Positions 1 through 9,311 of a stretch of DNA of 64,000 nucleotides are shown here, piece after piece. Numbering within the stretch: position 1 is the first letter of the stretch; every line of letters starts with the position of its first letter. Under the pieces are notes generated by a model. The model ran no database searches, was not told where the DNA came from, and saw only the letters and a program-made list of their open reading frames with translations. Made by a program: the position numbers and the translations under genes. The stretch is from Imperialibacter sp. EC-SDR9 (GTDB lineage Bacteria > Bacteroidota > Bacteroidia > Cytophagales > Cyclobacteriaceae), in contig NZ_LR701583.1 of NCBI RefSeq assembly GCF_902498805.1, positions 62,001 to 126,000 of the forward strand, written 5' to 3'.

Positions 1-304
1 TGCCGATGAAAAAGAACTAACATGGGTGGAAGCATCGTCAATCAAAGAGCTAAGCAAGCTGACTAGTTTTGAAACACACAGCATTGAAGTTGATTTCGAC
101 GTTTTCGAAAACGTGCCCATTCCCGACAAAAGGGGGCACGTTTACCCAGTTGAGGGTGTCAATTTTAGCCTAAAGAAAGGCAGCAAAGCAATCGACGCCG
201 GGGTATCAATTCCAAACATCACCGATGGATTCACGGGGAAAGCACCTGATTTGGGAGCATTGGAGGCTGGAGCGGCGTTGCCGGTTTATGGGCCGAGGAA
301 TTGA
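1..304 (+). CDS. C-terminal end of a probable parallel beta-helix surface protein (5' truncated)
   Basis: The reading frame is open from base 2, so the gene begins before the window and only about 100 C-terminal residues are visible. The tail carries the pattern GSKAIDAG, then about 17 residues, then PDLGALE. This closing motif is common at the end of right-handed parallel beta-helix proteins (choice-of-anchor Q / polysaccharide-lyase-like) of Bacteroidota, which are usually secreted. The GTG at 26 is internal and not a likely start. No T9SS sorting domain follows, since the protein ends soon after the motif at PVYGPRN. The substrate cannot be inferred from this fragment. Confidence 0.6.
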   Translation, partial: ADEKELTWVEASSIKELSKLTSFETHSIEVDFDVFENVPIPDKRGHVYPVEGVNFSLKKGSKAIDAGVSIPNITDGFTGKAPDLGALEAGAALPVYGPRN

Positions 305-529
305 GAGGCCTGTGCGTTGCTCAGAGCAAGGCTATTTTAAGGACATTTTGTAAGAACTCCTCCAGGGGTTCACAATCATATAGTCGCACTATGACCTTCT
401 ATTGCGCTCACTACAACAAACTCTTGGAGGGTTGTAAGTGAAAGCGATTACCGGAGCTTTCAAGACTAGTTAGTTCCGAAACCCAACAATTGACTAATTT
501 GGAGGCTTGGTATTCCTCGCACCCAACCA

Positions 530-1615
530 ATGGCACCAAACGATTCATTTTCCAGCAAGCAATTCGCTCCCTACAACACCCTGGTGCTGGCCGGGCTTTT
601 TGGCTTTGTATGGGCCAGAGAGGCATGGACTGATGGGTTAATCGTCGACAATATCCTTTTTTGGCCTGGCGGCTACTTCCTTTCCCTTTGGATACTAAGC
701 CCCTTAGCACTGTATTTCTTCAAATCGCTGGAAACAACTGGGCGGCGGGCTTTCATCAAACGACATTTGGCAATAAGCGCTGGCTTTGGCATACTTCATT
801 TTATCTTAACCGGTCTATTAATTATCTTATTAGAACGGTTTTTCCGTCTCCCCGAACATTACAATTTCTATCAATCTGGCAGCTACTTCAGGCAGTCCTG
901 GCCCTATGCGGTTGACGGCATGCTCTGGTATTGGAGCTATATTTTCATTTTTTTGTACCTACAAACCAGAGAGCGGCTAGCCGTTGAAAAGCAAAAATCG
1001 GAAGCTATTCAAAAAGAGCTGGCAGCGTCCGACCTTAGCGTGTTGCGAACAGAGCTCAACCCACACTTTCTTTTCAATGCTATGAACAGCATTGCCATGA
1101 AGGTGAGGCTCAAAGAGAACAAACTGGCTGTGGCCATGATAGCCTCCCTCAATGATCTTCTGAGGTCGGTGCTGTCAAGGAAACGAGAAAAAACGGTGCC
1201 TCTTTCTGAGGAAATTGAGCTACTGAACAAGTACCTGATGATTGAAAGGGTGAGGTTCGGTGACCAGGTAGAAGTAACACAAGATTTCAAGGAAGATTTG
1301 CTCCCGGCAAGTGTGCCACAAATGATATTACAACCGCTGGTTGAAAACGCCTTCAAACATGGAGTGAAAGACAGCCTGCAACAGCAAAAAATCAGCATTA
1401 CCGGAGCAAAGGAGAACGGCGCTCTGATCCTCACCGTCTTCAACACAACCGAACACATGCGACGGTTCGATACAGCCAACGGGTCGGAAGGCGTGGGTTT
1501 GCCCAATGTCATCCACCGGCTTCGCAGGCACTATGGCACTGACTTTCGGTTCCAAAGCATGAGCACTGGTGCTGGCATTGCTTTCAGAATTACTTTACCT
1601 TTTCGGTCGATATGA
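530..1615 (+). CDS. LytS/YehU-type sensor histidine kinase
   Basis: 361 residues. The N-terminal third has four hydrophobic segments (about residues 16-32, 44-64, 82-102 and 128-146) with no recognisable extracellular sensor domain. A short coiled coil leads into the His_kinase (PF06580) motif LNPHFLFNAMNSI, with the phosphoacceptor at His179. A HATPase_c domain follows, with its N box at LVENAFKHG and glycine box near GVGLPN. Such kinases sit in the inner membrane and phosphorylate LytTR regulators. The stop overlaps the ATG of the LytTR gene by 4 bases, so the two are translationally coupled. The start at 530 is the only ATG after an in-frame stop at 491. The signal sensed is unknown. Confidence 0.9.
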   Translation: MAPNDSFSSKQFAPYNTLVLAGLFGFVWAREAWTDGLIVDNILFWPGGYFLSLWILSPLALYFFKSLETTGRRAFIKRHLAISAGFGILHFILTGLLIILLERFFRLPEHYNFYQSGSYFRQSWPYAVDGMLWYWSYIFIFLYLQTRERLAVEKQKSEAIQKELAASDLSVLRTELNPHFLFNAMNSIAMKVRLKENKLAVAMIASLNDLLRSVLSRKREKTVPLSEEIELLNKYLMIERVRFGDQVEVTQDFKEDLLPASVPQMILQPLVENAFKHGVKDSLQQQKISITGAKENGALILTVFNTTEHMRRFDTANGSEGVGLPNVIHRLRRHYGTDFRFQSMSTGAGIAFRITLPFRSI

Positions 1616-2394
1616 AGATGAAGTGCCTGGTAATAGACGATGAGGAAACAGCCCGCAGAGGATTGGCTGTGCTGCTGGAAGATTATGAAGAGGTGGAGCT
1701 TATCGGACTCTGCATCAACGGTGTGGAAGCCATCGACCAGATCAGGGCACTGAAACCCGACCTGATCTTTCTGGATGTACAGATGCCGGGCGTGAATGGG
1801 TTTGAAGTACTGGCTAGCCTTCCAAAGCCCTGGCCTCAAGTCATTTTCATCACGGCCCACGATCAATTTGCGCTGAAAGCATTTGAGGTCAATGCAGTGG
1901 ATTACCTGCTTAAACCCTTCAGCGACGAACGATTCGAACAAGCGCTACACAGGGCGAAGGCGAAAATAAAGGCCCAGGGATTAGAAAACGTAGCAGTTAA
2001 AAACCTGATCGATCAAACGAAAGCCAGCCTGAAAGGCACGTCGTCACTTGTTCAAAATGATGGCGAGCAGGAACGGCTGGTGATCAAGGTAGACGGCAGC
2101 ATTCATTTGCTGGAACTTCCCGACATCCGGTATGTGGAGGCATTTGACTACTATGTAAAAATCCATGTGGCAGATCGCTTCTTCCTGCTAAGGGAAACCA
2201 TGAAAAAGATGGAGGAGCGCCTGCCTGACAGTAGTTTTACAAGAATACACAAGTCATACATTGTTAACCATGCGTTTGTCAAGGCCCTCCACAAACAGGA
2301 AAACAATGAATACGAAATCGAATTAGCCGATAGCTCCCAGCTAAAGGTGAGCCGAAACTTCCGTGCTCAGTTGCTGGAAAGGTTGGGTATATGA
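1612..2394 (+). CDS. LytTR-family response regulator
   Basis: 260 residues. The receiver domain (about 1-120) has the acidic pair DD at 9-10, the phosphoacceptor Asp55 in FLDVQMPG, and the conserved Lys in YLLKPF. A linker leads to a C-terminal LytTR DNA-binding domain (about 155-258), recognised by RYVEAFDYYVKIH and FTRIHKSYIVN. It overlaps the upstream LytS kinase by 4 bases and is therefore its cognate partner. The FtsX-type permease gene starts 95 bases downstream and is the obvious candidate target. A paralogous regulator lies at 12124-12930. Confidence 0.93.
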   Translation: MKMKCLVIDDEETARRGLAVLLEDYEEVELIGLCINGVEAIDQIRALKPDLIFLDVQMPGVNGFEVLASLPKPWPQVIFITAHDQFALKAFEVNAVDYLLKPFSDERFEQALHRAKAKIKAQGLENVAVKNLIDQTKASLKGTSSLVQNDGEQERLVIKVDGSIHLLELPDIRYVEAFDYYVKIHVADRFFLLRETMKKMEERLPDSSFTRIHKSYIVNHAFVKALHKQENNEYEIELADSSQLKVSRNFRAQLLERLGI

Positions 2395-2489
2395 CCTGTT
2401 CCTGCACCCCGCCTACCTCTTGCTGCAAGCTTCAGTCGTGGAATGCCAGCATTCGTTATTTTTGGTGTAACAACTCAAAATACTAGCTC

Positions 2490-4913
2490 ATGCTTCGCAA
2501 CCACCTCATCTTTGCCCTCAGGTTATTTCTAAAAGACAGCGTTTACTCCGTGCTCAACATTATGGGCCTGGCACTGGGTATCACTGTGGGCATCATTCTC
2601 CTGATCTTCCTCCAGGGAGAGCTCACTTACGACCAGCACTTTGCCAAACACAAGCAAATCTATCGCTTCACGAACCACCTGAAGGCTGATGGTGCCGATT
2701 TCAACACAGCCAATACAGCCAGGGAGCTGGCACCTATTCTCAAAGCCGATCTCCCCGAAGTGCTGGAATATGTGCGGTTTCTGGGATACAGCGAGTCGAT
2801 GGTAGAGTACAAGGAGCAAGATGGGGTGCATAAGCAATTCTACGAGGATAAGATTTGGAGGGCCGACAGCAATATGTTCTCCTTGTTTGATCACACTTTT
2901 TTTGAAGGTGACCCAAAATCGTGTCTGGAAGGCCCTGGCAAGGTCGTCATCACAAAGAGCATTGCTCAAAAGTATTTTGGAGAGGAAGAGGCGGTTGGCA
3001 AGCTGCTGATTTTCCCGGAAGGCGACACACGCAAAGTTACAGCTGTTATTTCTGACCTTCCTGACAACTCCCACCTGAAGTACGAGATCCTCTTATCTCA
3101 TATTGCTCCACGAAATTGGATTGAAGAAGGCGATGCTACCCGAAAATCGGAAGGGTTCTGGAATCCTAACGGGTACACCTACCTCCTCATGCCCCTCGAC
3201 TATGATCCCAACACTTTCTACGACAAATTCCCGGCTATATTTGACAAGACTTTTGGCCTTTTTGCCAAACGCATCAATGGAACTGTTACACCAAAATTAC
3301 AACCCCTTGCCGACATCCATTTCAATTCCGACTTTGCTGGCGATGAGCCGGTAGGCAACATCAACTATGTTTATACCTTCGCCATAGTAGGCATTTTCAT
3401 CATCATTTTGGCCTGTATTAACTACATGAACATGGCCACCGCTCGTTCCGTGGTGAGGACAGGTGAAATGGGTATTCGTAAAGTGCTGGGGTTTTCAAAG
3501 GCGGAGCTTTTCCGCAATGTGATGCTGGAGGCCATCCTGATTGCCTTCATTGCCATGCTAATTGCGATTGTGATATCATATGTGGTGTTGGAACTCACAC
3601 CTTTCAACTCCTGGATTGACAAAAACCTCTCTCTCAACTTCTTCACCAACCCATTCCTCACCTTCGGAATGATTAGCATCACGCTGCTAGTAGGTCTGAT
3701 TTCGGGAGTATACCCCGCTCTCTACATCCCCTCTGTGCCGGTGGTGCAGGCCCTCAAAGGCACCTTCACTGGCGACAAATCAGGCACCCTATTGAGAAAA
3801 GGACTCATCATATTTCAATTTGTGGTGTCATTGTTTGTTATCATTTGCACAGTGCTCATGGACAAGCAAATCGAATTTATGCAAAACAAGGAGCTGGGGT
3901 TCAAGAAAGAAAACGTGGTAGTGATAGAGGTCAAAGACACTGTTACGGCCAACCACATGGATGCCATTAGAACTGAGCTTAGAAAAAACCCCAATATCAT
4001 TAGTGCTGCGACCTCCTATGGCACGCCTGGAATGGGTTTTGGCGGTCAGGTGGTGTGGGTAGAACGGGACACAGCCATGGCACAGCAAAGCATGACCATG
4101 ATATGGTCGGGGCCCGATTACCTTGAAACCATGGGTATAGAACTAGTTGACGGGCGTGATTTTAATCCAGATTCTGAGGCAGAGTACGTTATGAAGTTTA
4201 TCGTCAACGAAACCGGCGCCAGAGAGTTAGGCTGGGGAGACAATGCTGTGGGCAAGAAGGTGAAGTATTTTCACGGCGAGGAGTTGGGTCAGGTGATAGG
4301 CGTGGTCAAGGATTTTAATTTCGAGTCTCTGCATAACCAAATTGAGCCACTATTCATTGTGCTGGACGAGAGCAACGGTGGGCGCATTCACATACGCATC
4401 AAAGGAGAAGACATGAAGGCAACAATTGCCGATATTGAAGAGATTTGGACCGGTTTTGACCCCAATCATCCTTTTGAATACACTTTTCTGGATCAGGAGT
4501 TTGCAAAACAATACCGGGCCGACCAAATTCAACTAAAACTCATTTCAACGTTGTCCTACATCTGCATTATTGTATCAATTCTGGGCCTTATCGGTTTGTC
4601 GGCTTTCACTGCCAGCCGCAAAGCCAAAGAAATCAGCATAAGAAAAGTGCTGGGGGCCAGCTCCGCTACCATAGTGTTGCTGTTTTCAAAAGACTACGTT
4701 AAGCTGATCCTCATCGCTTTTGTAATCTCAGTGCCGCTGGCGAACTACATCATCGTAGAATGGACCTCCAAGTTTGCCTACCAGATGTCCATCCATTGGT
4801 TCTATTTTGTGCTACCCGGAGTGTTGGTGCTTGCGCTCGGTCTTCTAACTGTGGGAGCACAATCGCTGCGGTCCGCCAGAGCGAACCCTGTTGACGGCCT
4901 GAGGAGAGAGTAG
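2490..4913 (+). CDS. FtsX/MacB-type ABC transporter permease
   Basis: 807 residues. There is one N-terminal membrane helix (about 20-42) and a MacB periplasmic core domain (about 45-285). An FtsX block of three helices (about 290-410) follows, with the coupling motif GEMGIRKVLG. A fourth helix (about 430-450) opens a second periplasmic domain, and a second FtsX block (about 690-800) carries the matching motif AKEISIRKVLG and ends in ANPVDGLRRE. This tandem layout is the usual one for Bacteroidota permeases of this class. No ABC ATPase is encoded beside it, so the ATPase must be supplied elsewhere or the protein is not a classical transporter. It lies 95 bases behind the kinase-regulator pair and probably belongs to the same regulon, perhaps sensing or exporting envelope-active compounds (inference). 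Confidence 0.88.
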   Translation: MLRNHLIFALRLFLKDSVYSVLNIMGLALGITVGIILLIFLQGELTYDQHFAKHKQIYRFTNHLKADGADFNTANTARELAPILKADLPEVLEYVRFLGYSESMVEYKEQDGVHKQFYEDKIWRADSNMFSLFDHTFFEGDPKSCLEGPGKVVITKSIAQKYFGEEEAVGKLLIFPEGDTRKVTAVISDLPDNSHLKYEILLSHIAPRNWIEEGDATRKSEGFWNPNGYTYLLMPLDYDPNTFYDKFPAIFDKTFGLFAKRINGTVTPKLQPLADIHFNSDFAGDEPVGNINYVYTFAIVGIFIIILACINYMNMATARSVVRTGEMGIRKVLGFSKAELFRNVMLEAILIAFIAMLIAIVISYVVLELTPFNSWIDKNLSLNFFTNPFLTFGMISITLLVGLISGVYPALYIPSVPVVQALKGTFTGDKSGTLLRKGLIIFQFVVSLFVIICTVLMDKQIEFMQNKELGFKKENVVVIEVKDTVTANHMDAIRTELRKNPNIISAATSYGTPGMGFGGQVVWVERDTAMAQQSMTMIWSGPDYLETMGIELVDGRDFNPDSEAEYVMKFIVNETGARELGWGDNAVGKKVKYFHGEELGQVIGVVKDFNFESLHNQIEPLFIVLDESNGGRIHIRIKGEDMKATIADIEEIWTGFDPNHPFEYTFLDQEFAKQYRADQIQLKLISTLSYICIIVSILGLIGLSAFTASRKAKEISIRKVLGASSATIVLLFSKDYVKLILIAFVISVPLANYIIVEWTSKFAYQMSIHWFYFVLPGVLVLALGLLTVGAQSLRSARANPVDGLRRE

Positions 4914-5170
4914 CTGAACGTATTTCTTGTTTAAGCGGACACCCTTTTCACTGATTTATGTCGTCACATACTACCCCCGGAAAGCTCGGCAAGCGGCGTT
5001 GTAACAGAACAAAGCAGGAATCTTTGCATTTCCGGAATGATAACCCTACAACCAGATTTGGGCGTTAATTCGTGGTAACACAAACTGAGTTAATAAATAC
5101 GGGAATCATCTGAATCTAAACTATTCCCTACCGCTAGCTGTTGTAATAATATAATCTAAACCATAAAATC

Positions 5171-5377
5171 ATGGACATAGCAGCGAAAGCAAAGGAAGAA
5201 ATTGAAAGCAGGCTCAAGAAAATTGAAAGCTTCATAGAAGAAAAAGGGCTTGGCTCTTCCTACCTAACAAAAGCAAGACGCACTCAGCGCAACGTAAATC
5301 TCGCCATTGCAGTGGGTACACTGATCACTGTGGCTGGCATTAGCATCTGGCTATTGAGCAGTTCTCGAAAAGACTAA
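5171..5377 (+). CDS. Small single-pass membrane protein, unknown
   Basis: 68 residues. The N-terminal half is highly charged and predicted helical (AKEEIESRLKKIESFIEEKG). It is followed by a basic stretch, one hydrophobic helix (about residues 43-63, NLAIAVGTLITVAGISIWLL) and a short charged tail. The arrangement suggests a cytoplasmic helix anchored in the inner membrane by its C-terminus. It stands alone, 257 bases after the permease and 278 bases before the ArsC-like gene. I do not recognise a family. Codon use and composition look like a real gene, but a spurious call is possible. Confidence 0.55.
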   Translation: MDIAAKAKEEIESRLKKIESFIEEKGLGSSYLTKARRTQRNVNLAIAVGTLITVAGISIWLLSSSRKD

Positions 5378-5655
5378 ATACTTTATCAAAATCTATTGAG
5401 ACTATAGTGACAGTGCGCTTACTTTTCGATCATTCCTGTGGTCACAAAGCAACTCAAGGGACTCCAATTTGCGAATTGAGAAGTCCGACTATTAATTCGT
5501 CAAATTTCCGGCCCAATATCTGTTAGCCTGGAACGCTATGGTCTTGAAAAGTCTGGAGCTGAAATTTATTTTGCATCCCTGCCTTTGAATTGGAAACCGG
5601 GGGCTTATATCGGCGGATCAAGGCCCAATTAAACAAATTTTCCTTTCTTTGCCAT

Positions 5656-6006
5656 ATGAAGAAAGTCTATCACCTCTCTACCTGTTCCACCTGCCAGCGA
5701 ATAATCAAAGAGCTCGGCATTGGCAAAGAGTTTATTTATCAGGACATCAAAAAGGAGGCTATTACCCCCGAACAAATCGACGAAATGAAAGCGATGGCGG
5801 GGTCTTATGAGGCCTTGTTTTCGAGAGTGGCCATGAAATACAAAGCCCTTGGCTTAAAGGATAAAAACCTTGGTGAGCACGATTACAGAAATTATATTCT
5901 TGAAGAGTATACCTTTCTAAAACGTCCAGTCTTTGTCATTGATGGAAAAATATTCATTGGGAACTCGCCAAAGAACGTGGCGGCGGTAAAAGAAGCCATT
6001 TCCTAA
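5656..6006 (+). CDS. ArsC/Spx-family thioredoxin-fold protein
   Basis: 116 residues from the ATG at 5656; an in-frame ATG at 5590 would add 22 residues that do not fit the family's N-terminus. The start MKKVYHLSTCSTC places a CxxC motif at Cys10 and Cys13, where the ArsC/Spx/YffB family has its redox cysteine. Later motifs include NYILEEYTFLKRPVFVIDG and the C-terminal IFIGNSPKN, typical of arsenate-reductase-like proteins. The chemistry could be arsenate reduction with thiols, or Spx-like redox regulation; the sequence does not decide. The 3' end overlaps the convergent CarboxypepD_reg-like gene by 4 bases. Confidence 0.82.
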   Translation: MKKVYHLSTCSTCQRIIKELGIGKEFIYQDIKKEAITPEQIDEMKAMAGSYEALFSRVAMKYKALGLKDKNLGEHDYRNYILEEYTFLKRPVFVIDGKIFIGNSPKNVAAVKEAIS

Positions 6007-7148
6007 GGGTTGTTGCTGGCGGGGTCATAATCGTTGGGCAGCATCATGGCCACCCAGCCCTGGCTCATAGCACCTGAAACCAGCAGCTGGTCGGGTTTTT
6101 GGTTAAGCCCGGTCTTAGTCACATCTATGTAGCCTTCCTTCACCTCCAGCCACGACACCTCCGCCAGTGTGTCGTTGTAAATCGTGTTTTTTGGCACACC
6201 CAGCTCCCTTTTGTAGTGCACCTCTACTTTGCCGTTGAGCAATATTCTGTAAAGCCCTGTCCGATATGATGCCCCCATCAGGTTTTCCATTGGGTAGTCT
6301 ATCAGGATTTCTTTTTTTGTTTTCTCAAGATCGGGGTGCCGCACAATGGGCCCTTCCCTGGGAAACTTCTCCTGATGCAAAGCAAAGCCTTCCTGCTGCA
6401 ATTGTCCCTTTTGAATATACTCATACAGAATGGCCAGAAAGAGGTGCCTCGTCGACCCTTTAAAAGCAATGACTCTGTTTTTGATCCACTGGCTCTTTTG
6501 CTGCTCATCTGCGGGAGTCATTTCTTCGAACCTGGTTTCTCCGGTAAAAAAGAAATATGTCGAATTGGCATTGAAAAGTCGCAAATGGTAAAATACCTTG
6601 TAGCCCAATGCCTGGTTTTCAATTTCCACTGGCTGGCTGGCCGTTGCTACCAGGCCCTTGTCTTTGTCTTCGGCAAACTCAAGCACCCAGGGGTTCAGTA
6701 TCCTACAGCGCTTTGAAAATTCCGTGTCTCCCAGAAACACTTTCGTGAATTTCGACAACTTCCTCTCCCACTTTTTGTCCTTCTTCGAAGCCACCTCCAC
6801 TGCAGCCAACTCTTCCAAAGCTGGCTCAAGCGCTATCGGTACGCTTAGGTTGGAGCTTTCCGTAAAATCAAAGTTGAATGTTTGATTTTGGTAGCCAACA
6901 TATGAAACGACAAGCCGCACCGCCCCAAAGGGGACTCTCTCAATCAGGAACGAGCCATCTAGCGCTGTGGTAGAACCCAAAGTCGTGCTACTGATAAAAA
7001 CATTGGCAAATGGCAACGGCTCTTCAGTACTGGCGTCTACCACCCTACCCGACAACGATCCTGTTTGCCCCAGGACAGCTAAAGAGCACGCAAGAAAAAA
7101 CAGGACAAAAAGAATTCGTTTTGATAATAATGCAGAGATCAGTTGCAT
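6003..7148 (-). CDS. Secreted CarboxypepD_reg-like domain protein
   Basis: 381 residues from the ATG at 7148, which gives a clean signal peptide (basic MQLISALLSKR, hydrophobic core, cleavage near VLGQ). An upstream in-frame ATG at 7202 would put 18 unrelated residues before it. Residues about 30-115 form a carboxypeptidase regulatory-like beta-sandwich (SGRVVDASTEEPLPFANVFI, later VVSYVGYQNQ), as found at the N-terminus of TonB-dependent receptors. The rest is a predominantly beta domain of unknown function, without a TonB plug or barrel signature. It is probably periplasmic or outer-membrane associated. It is divergent from the cyclophilin gene, whose start lies 96 bases away. Confidence 0.72.
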   Translation of the reverse strand: MQLISALLSKRILFVLFFLACSLAVLGQTGSLSGRVVDASTEEPLPFANVFISSTTLGSTTALDGSFLIERVPFGAVRLVVSYVGYQNQTFNFDFTESSNLSVPIALEPALEELAAVEVASKKDKKWERKLSKFTKVFLGDTEFSKRCRILNPWVLEFAEDKDKGLVATASQPVEIENQALGYKVFYHLRLFNANSTYFFFTGETRFEEMTPADEQQKSQWIKNRVIAFKGSTRHLFLAILYEYIQKGQLQQEGFALHQEKFPREGPIVRHPDLEKTKKEILIDYPMENLMGASYRTGLYRILLNGKVEVHYKRELGVPKNTIYNDTLAEVSWLEVKEGYIDVTKTGLNQKPDQLLVSGAMSQGWVAMMLPNDYDPASNNP

Positions 7149-7243
7149 ACAAATACTACTTTTGTGTGTTTTGCAAGCCGAAATAAGTATAACAACCAAC
7201 AAAGTGTCATCGCTTAATTTACGCTAAAATATCAACTAACATC

Positions 7244-7684
7244 ATGCAAATAGCTGAAATACACACCAAGAAAGGCGTTATGAAGATCAAGTTCTTCGAA
7301 AAAGACGCACCAAAGGCAGTAGCCAACTTTAAAGAACTGGCCAATCACAATTTCTATGACGGGCTTACCTTCCACAGGGTTATTCCTGATTTTGTTATTC
7401 AAGGTGGCTGCCCTAAAGGTACAGGAGCCGGCGGACCAGGCTACACCATCCCCTGCGAACTTGACGGCGAAAACCAATACCACGACCGTGGCGTACTCAG
7501 CATGGCGCACGCTGGCAGAAACACTGGCGGTTCACAATTCTTCATTTGCCACAGCCGCAAAAACACCGCACACCTCGATAGAAACCACACCGTTTTCGGC
7601 AAAGTGTTCGAAGGCCTTGACGTGATTGATGCGATCAGAGAGGGTGAAGTGATGGAGAAGGTGGTGATTGTTGAGGAAAAGTAG
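7244..7684 (+). CDS. Cyclophilin-type peptidyl-prolyl cis-trans isomerase
   Basis: 146 residues, the size of a compact single-domain bacterial cyclophilin without signal peptide, so cytoplasmic. The active-site signature [13 protein letters not shown] contains the catalytic Arg and the Phe and Gln of the binding pocket. [10 protein letters not shown] and [15 protein letters not shown] are the other family blocks. It catalyses proline isomerisation in protein folding. The stop codon is immediately followed by a GC-rich intergenic repeat region. Confidence 0.95.
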   Translation: MQIAEIHTKKGVMKIKFFEKDAPKAVANFKELANHNFYDGLTFHRVIPDFVIQGGCPKGTGAGGPGYTIPCELDGENQYHDRGVLSMAHAGRNTGGSQFFICHSRKNTAHLDRNHTVFGKVFEGLDVIDAIREGEVMEKVVIVEEK

Positions 7685-7950
7685 GAAGACCGAAGACGGG
7701 AGTCGGCACGATAGTGCTGGCATCGGTGGTAGCCATCGTCAGACGTCCGAAAGGTTGGAAGACAGGAGACCGAAGCAGGCGTCGGCATGGCCAGCGGGCC
7801 CAGGCGGTGGAGCCGTCAGATGCTGGGGAAGAACGTTGGGAGAATGAAGGCTGGAGGACTTAGCGTCTTGGTGCCTTCGTGGCAATATTTGACTAGTGTC
7901 GAAACGTCGGCCGCCCGAAAGGTCGGAAGAGAGACGGAAGTTGGCGTGTG
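7684..7950. repeat. Degenerate GC-rich intergenic repeats
   Basis: Three imperfect copies of a purine-rich element begin with GGAAGA and continue with variants of GACGGAAGTTGGC (about 7684-7713, 7758-7790 and 7924-7950). The second and third are each preceded by CCGAAAGGTTGGAAG or CCGAAAGGTCGGAAG. The stretch is much richer in G and C than other gaps in the window, and its small ORFs look unlike genes. I interpret it as a decayed dispersed-repeat cluster; the function is unknown. Confidence 0.5.
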
Positions 7951-7981
7951 CTCAATTACTCAAATCCCATTTCTTTCTGTG

Positions 7982-8051
7982 ACAGGTGGTTAATGTTTTT
8001 TTGTGACTGAATAGTAAATTTGGTCTGCAAGAAAAATCACTAACCACCTGT
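7982..8051. promoter_or_regulatory. Long-spaced inverted repeat flanking a promoter-like box
   Basis: ACAGGTGGTTA (7982-7992) is exactly complementary to TAACCACCTGT (8041-8051), with 48 bases between the arms. The TAAATTTG box at 8015-8022 lies between them, and the hydrolase ATG is 24 bases after the right arm. The arms could be paired operator half-sites for a regulator that bends or loops the promoter, or the ends of a small mobile element. Confidence 0.4.
8015..8022 (+). promoter_or_regulatory. Candidate Bacteroidota -7 promoter box for the serine hydrolase gene
   Basis: TAAATTTG matches the TAnnTTTG consensus exactly. It lies 53 bases before the ATG. No TTG is found at the expected 17-23 base spacing upstream, so support is partial. 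Confidence 0.35.
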
Positions 8052-8075
8052 TTCATTTTTAGCCCATCCAGCATC

Positions 8076-9308
8076 ATGAAGTTCAAAATTTGCCTTCTTT
8101 TCATTCTCACTACGGCCCCTGCTCTATTATTCAGTCAAAAAAGCAAAGCCCCGAAGCCTTACTTCCCTCCGGCAGGCGTCTGGGAAGAACGCACGCCCGC
8201 CTCCATGGGTGTAGATGCAGCCTTGCTCCAAGAGGCTGTTGATTTTGCCATTGCCAGTGAGTCGAAGGCTTCAAGAAACCTCAAGGAGGCTCACTACCTA
8301 AGCTTCGGGAAGGAGCCCTTTGGTGACGCCGTCGGTCCGCTAAAGGAAAGAGGCCCGGCCACAGGCATGGTGATCAAAAATGGTTACATCGTTGCCAAAT
8401 GGGGTGATCCTGACCGGGTAGACCAAACGTTTAGCGTTGCAAAAAGCTTTCTTTCCACCACTGTTGGCCTCGCTTACGACAAAGGCATGATCAGGGACGT
8501 GAACGACAAGGTTTATCCCTACATCGGGCCTGTGATTCCTTATGAGCCTGCCCGGATGTCGCTCAACAAAGCAGAGTCGTTTGAAGAGCCTGACGTGCTG
8601 GAGCTGTTTGCCTCTGAGCACAACCGCAAAATCACCTGGGACCATATGCTGCGCCAAACCAGCGACTGGGAAGGCACGCTCTGGGGCAAGCCCGATTGGG
8701 CCGACCGTCCGCCCCGTGACACTGAAGGATGGATTGGGAGAGAAAGAAACGAGCCGGGCAGCTTCTACAAGTACAACGATACCCGGGTAAACTTGCTGGC
8801 CTTGTGCATTCTCAACGTTTGGAGAAAGCCGCTACCAGAAGTGCTCAAAGAAAATATCATGGATCCTATTGGGGCCTCACCTACCTGGCGGTGGCTGGGC
8901 TACGAAAACTCGTGGATAGTGCTGGATGGCAAGCCGGTGCAGTCCGTCAGCGGTGGTTCTCACTGGGGAGGTGGCATGTTCATCAATGCCTATGACCAGG
9001 CCCGCTTTGGCTATCTAACACTACGCAACGGCAACTGGAATGGGCAGCAGCTGATCTCCGAAAAGTGGCTGAGCATGGCCAGAACGCCTACGCCCGTGCA
9101 GACTACTTATGGCTTCATGAACTTCTTCCTCAATACAGAGCAAAAACCTTTGCCAAGTGCCCCGGCCTCAGCGTTTTATCACCTGGGCGCAGGCGCCAAC
9201 ATGGTGTACGTAGACCAGGAAAACGACCTCGTCATCGTAGCCCGCTGGATCGACAGCAGCAGCATGGATGGGATTGTGGGGAGGGTGCTGAAGAGTGTTG
9301 GGAAATAA
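8076..9308 (+). CDS. Serine hydrolase, beta-lactamase/esterase (S12-like) family
   Basis: 410 residues. A signal peptide (about 1-20, cleavage near LLFSQ) sends it to the periplasm or outside. The penicillin-binding-protein fold motifs are visible: S-V-A-K at 120-123 supplies the nucleophilic Ser and general-base Lys, Y233-N-D resembles the YxN element, and HWGGGMFI replaces the third KTG-like block. This pattern is usual for secreted beta-lactamase-like esterases and peptidases in Bacteroidota rather than for true antibiotic resistance enzymes. The substrate cannot be told from sequence. It converges with the zinc-finger gene, leaving 3 bases between their stops. Confidence 0.87.
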   Translation: MKFKICLLFILTTAPALLFSQKSKAPKPYFPPAGVWEERTPASMGVDAALLQEAVDFAIASESKASRNLKEAHYLSFGKEPFGDAVGPLKERGPATGMVIKNGYIVAKWGDPDRVDQTFSVAKSFLSTTVGLAYDKGMIRDVNDKVYPYIGPVIPYEPARMSLNKAESFEEPDVLELFASEHNRKITWDHMLRQTSDWEGTLWGKPDWADRPPRDTEGWIGRERNEPGSFYKYNDTRVNLLALCILNVWRKPLPEVLKENIMDPIGASPTWRWLGYENSWIVLDGKPVQSVSGGSHWGGGMFINAYDQARFGYLTLRNGNWNGQQLISEKWLSMARTPTPVQTTYGFMNFFLNTEQKPLPSAPASAFYHLGAGANMVYVDQENDLVIVARWIDSSSMDGIVGRVLKSVGK

Positions 9309-9311
9309 CGT

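Noticed and set aside
7684-8051. Insertion sequence remnant
   Set aside because: The inverted repeat and GC-rich repeats do not enclose any transposase fragment or visible target duplication.
8076-9308. Antibiotic-resistance beta-lactamase
   Set aside because: The SxxK and Y-N-D motifs are those of broad S12-like esterases, and the third motif is not KTG; there is no specific resistance signature.
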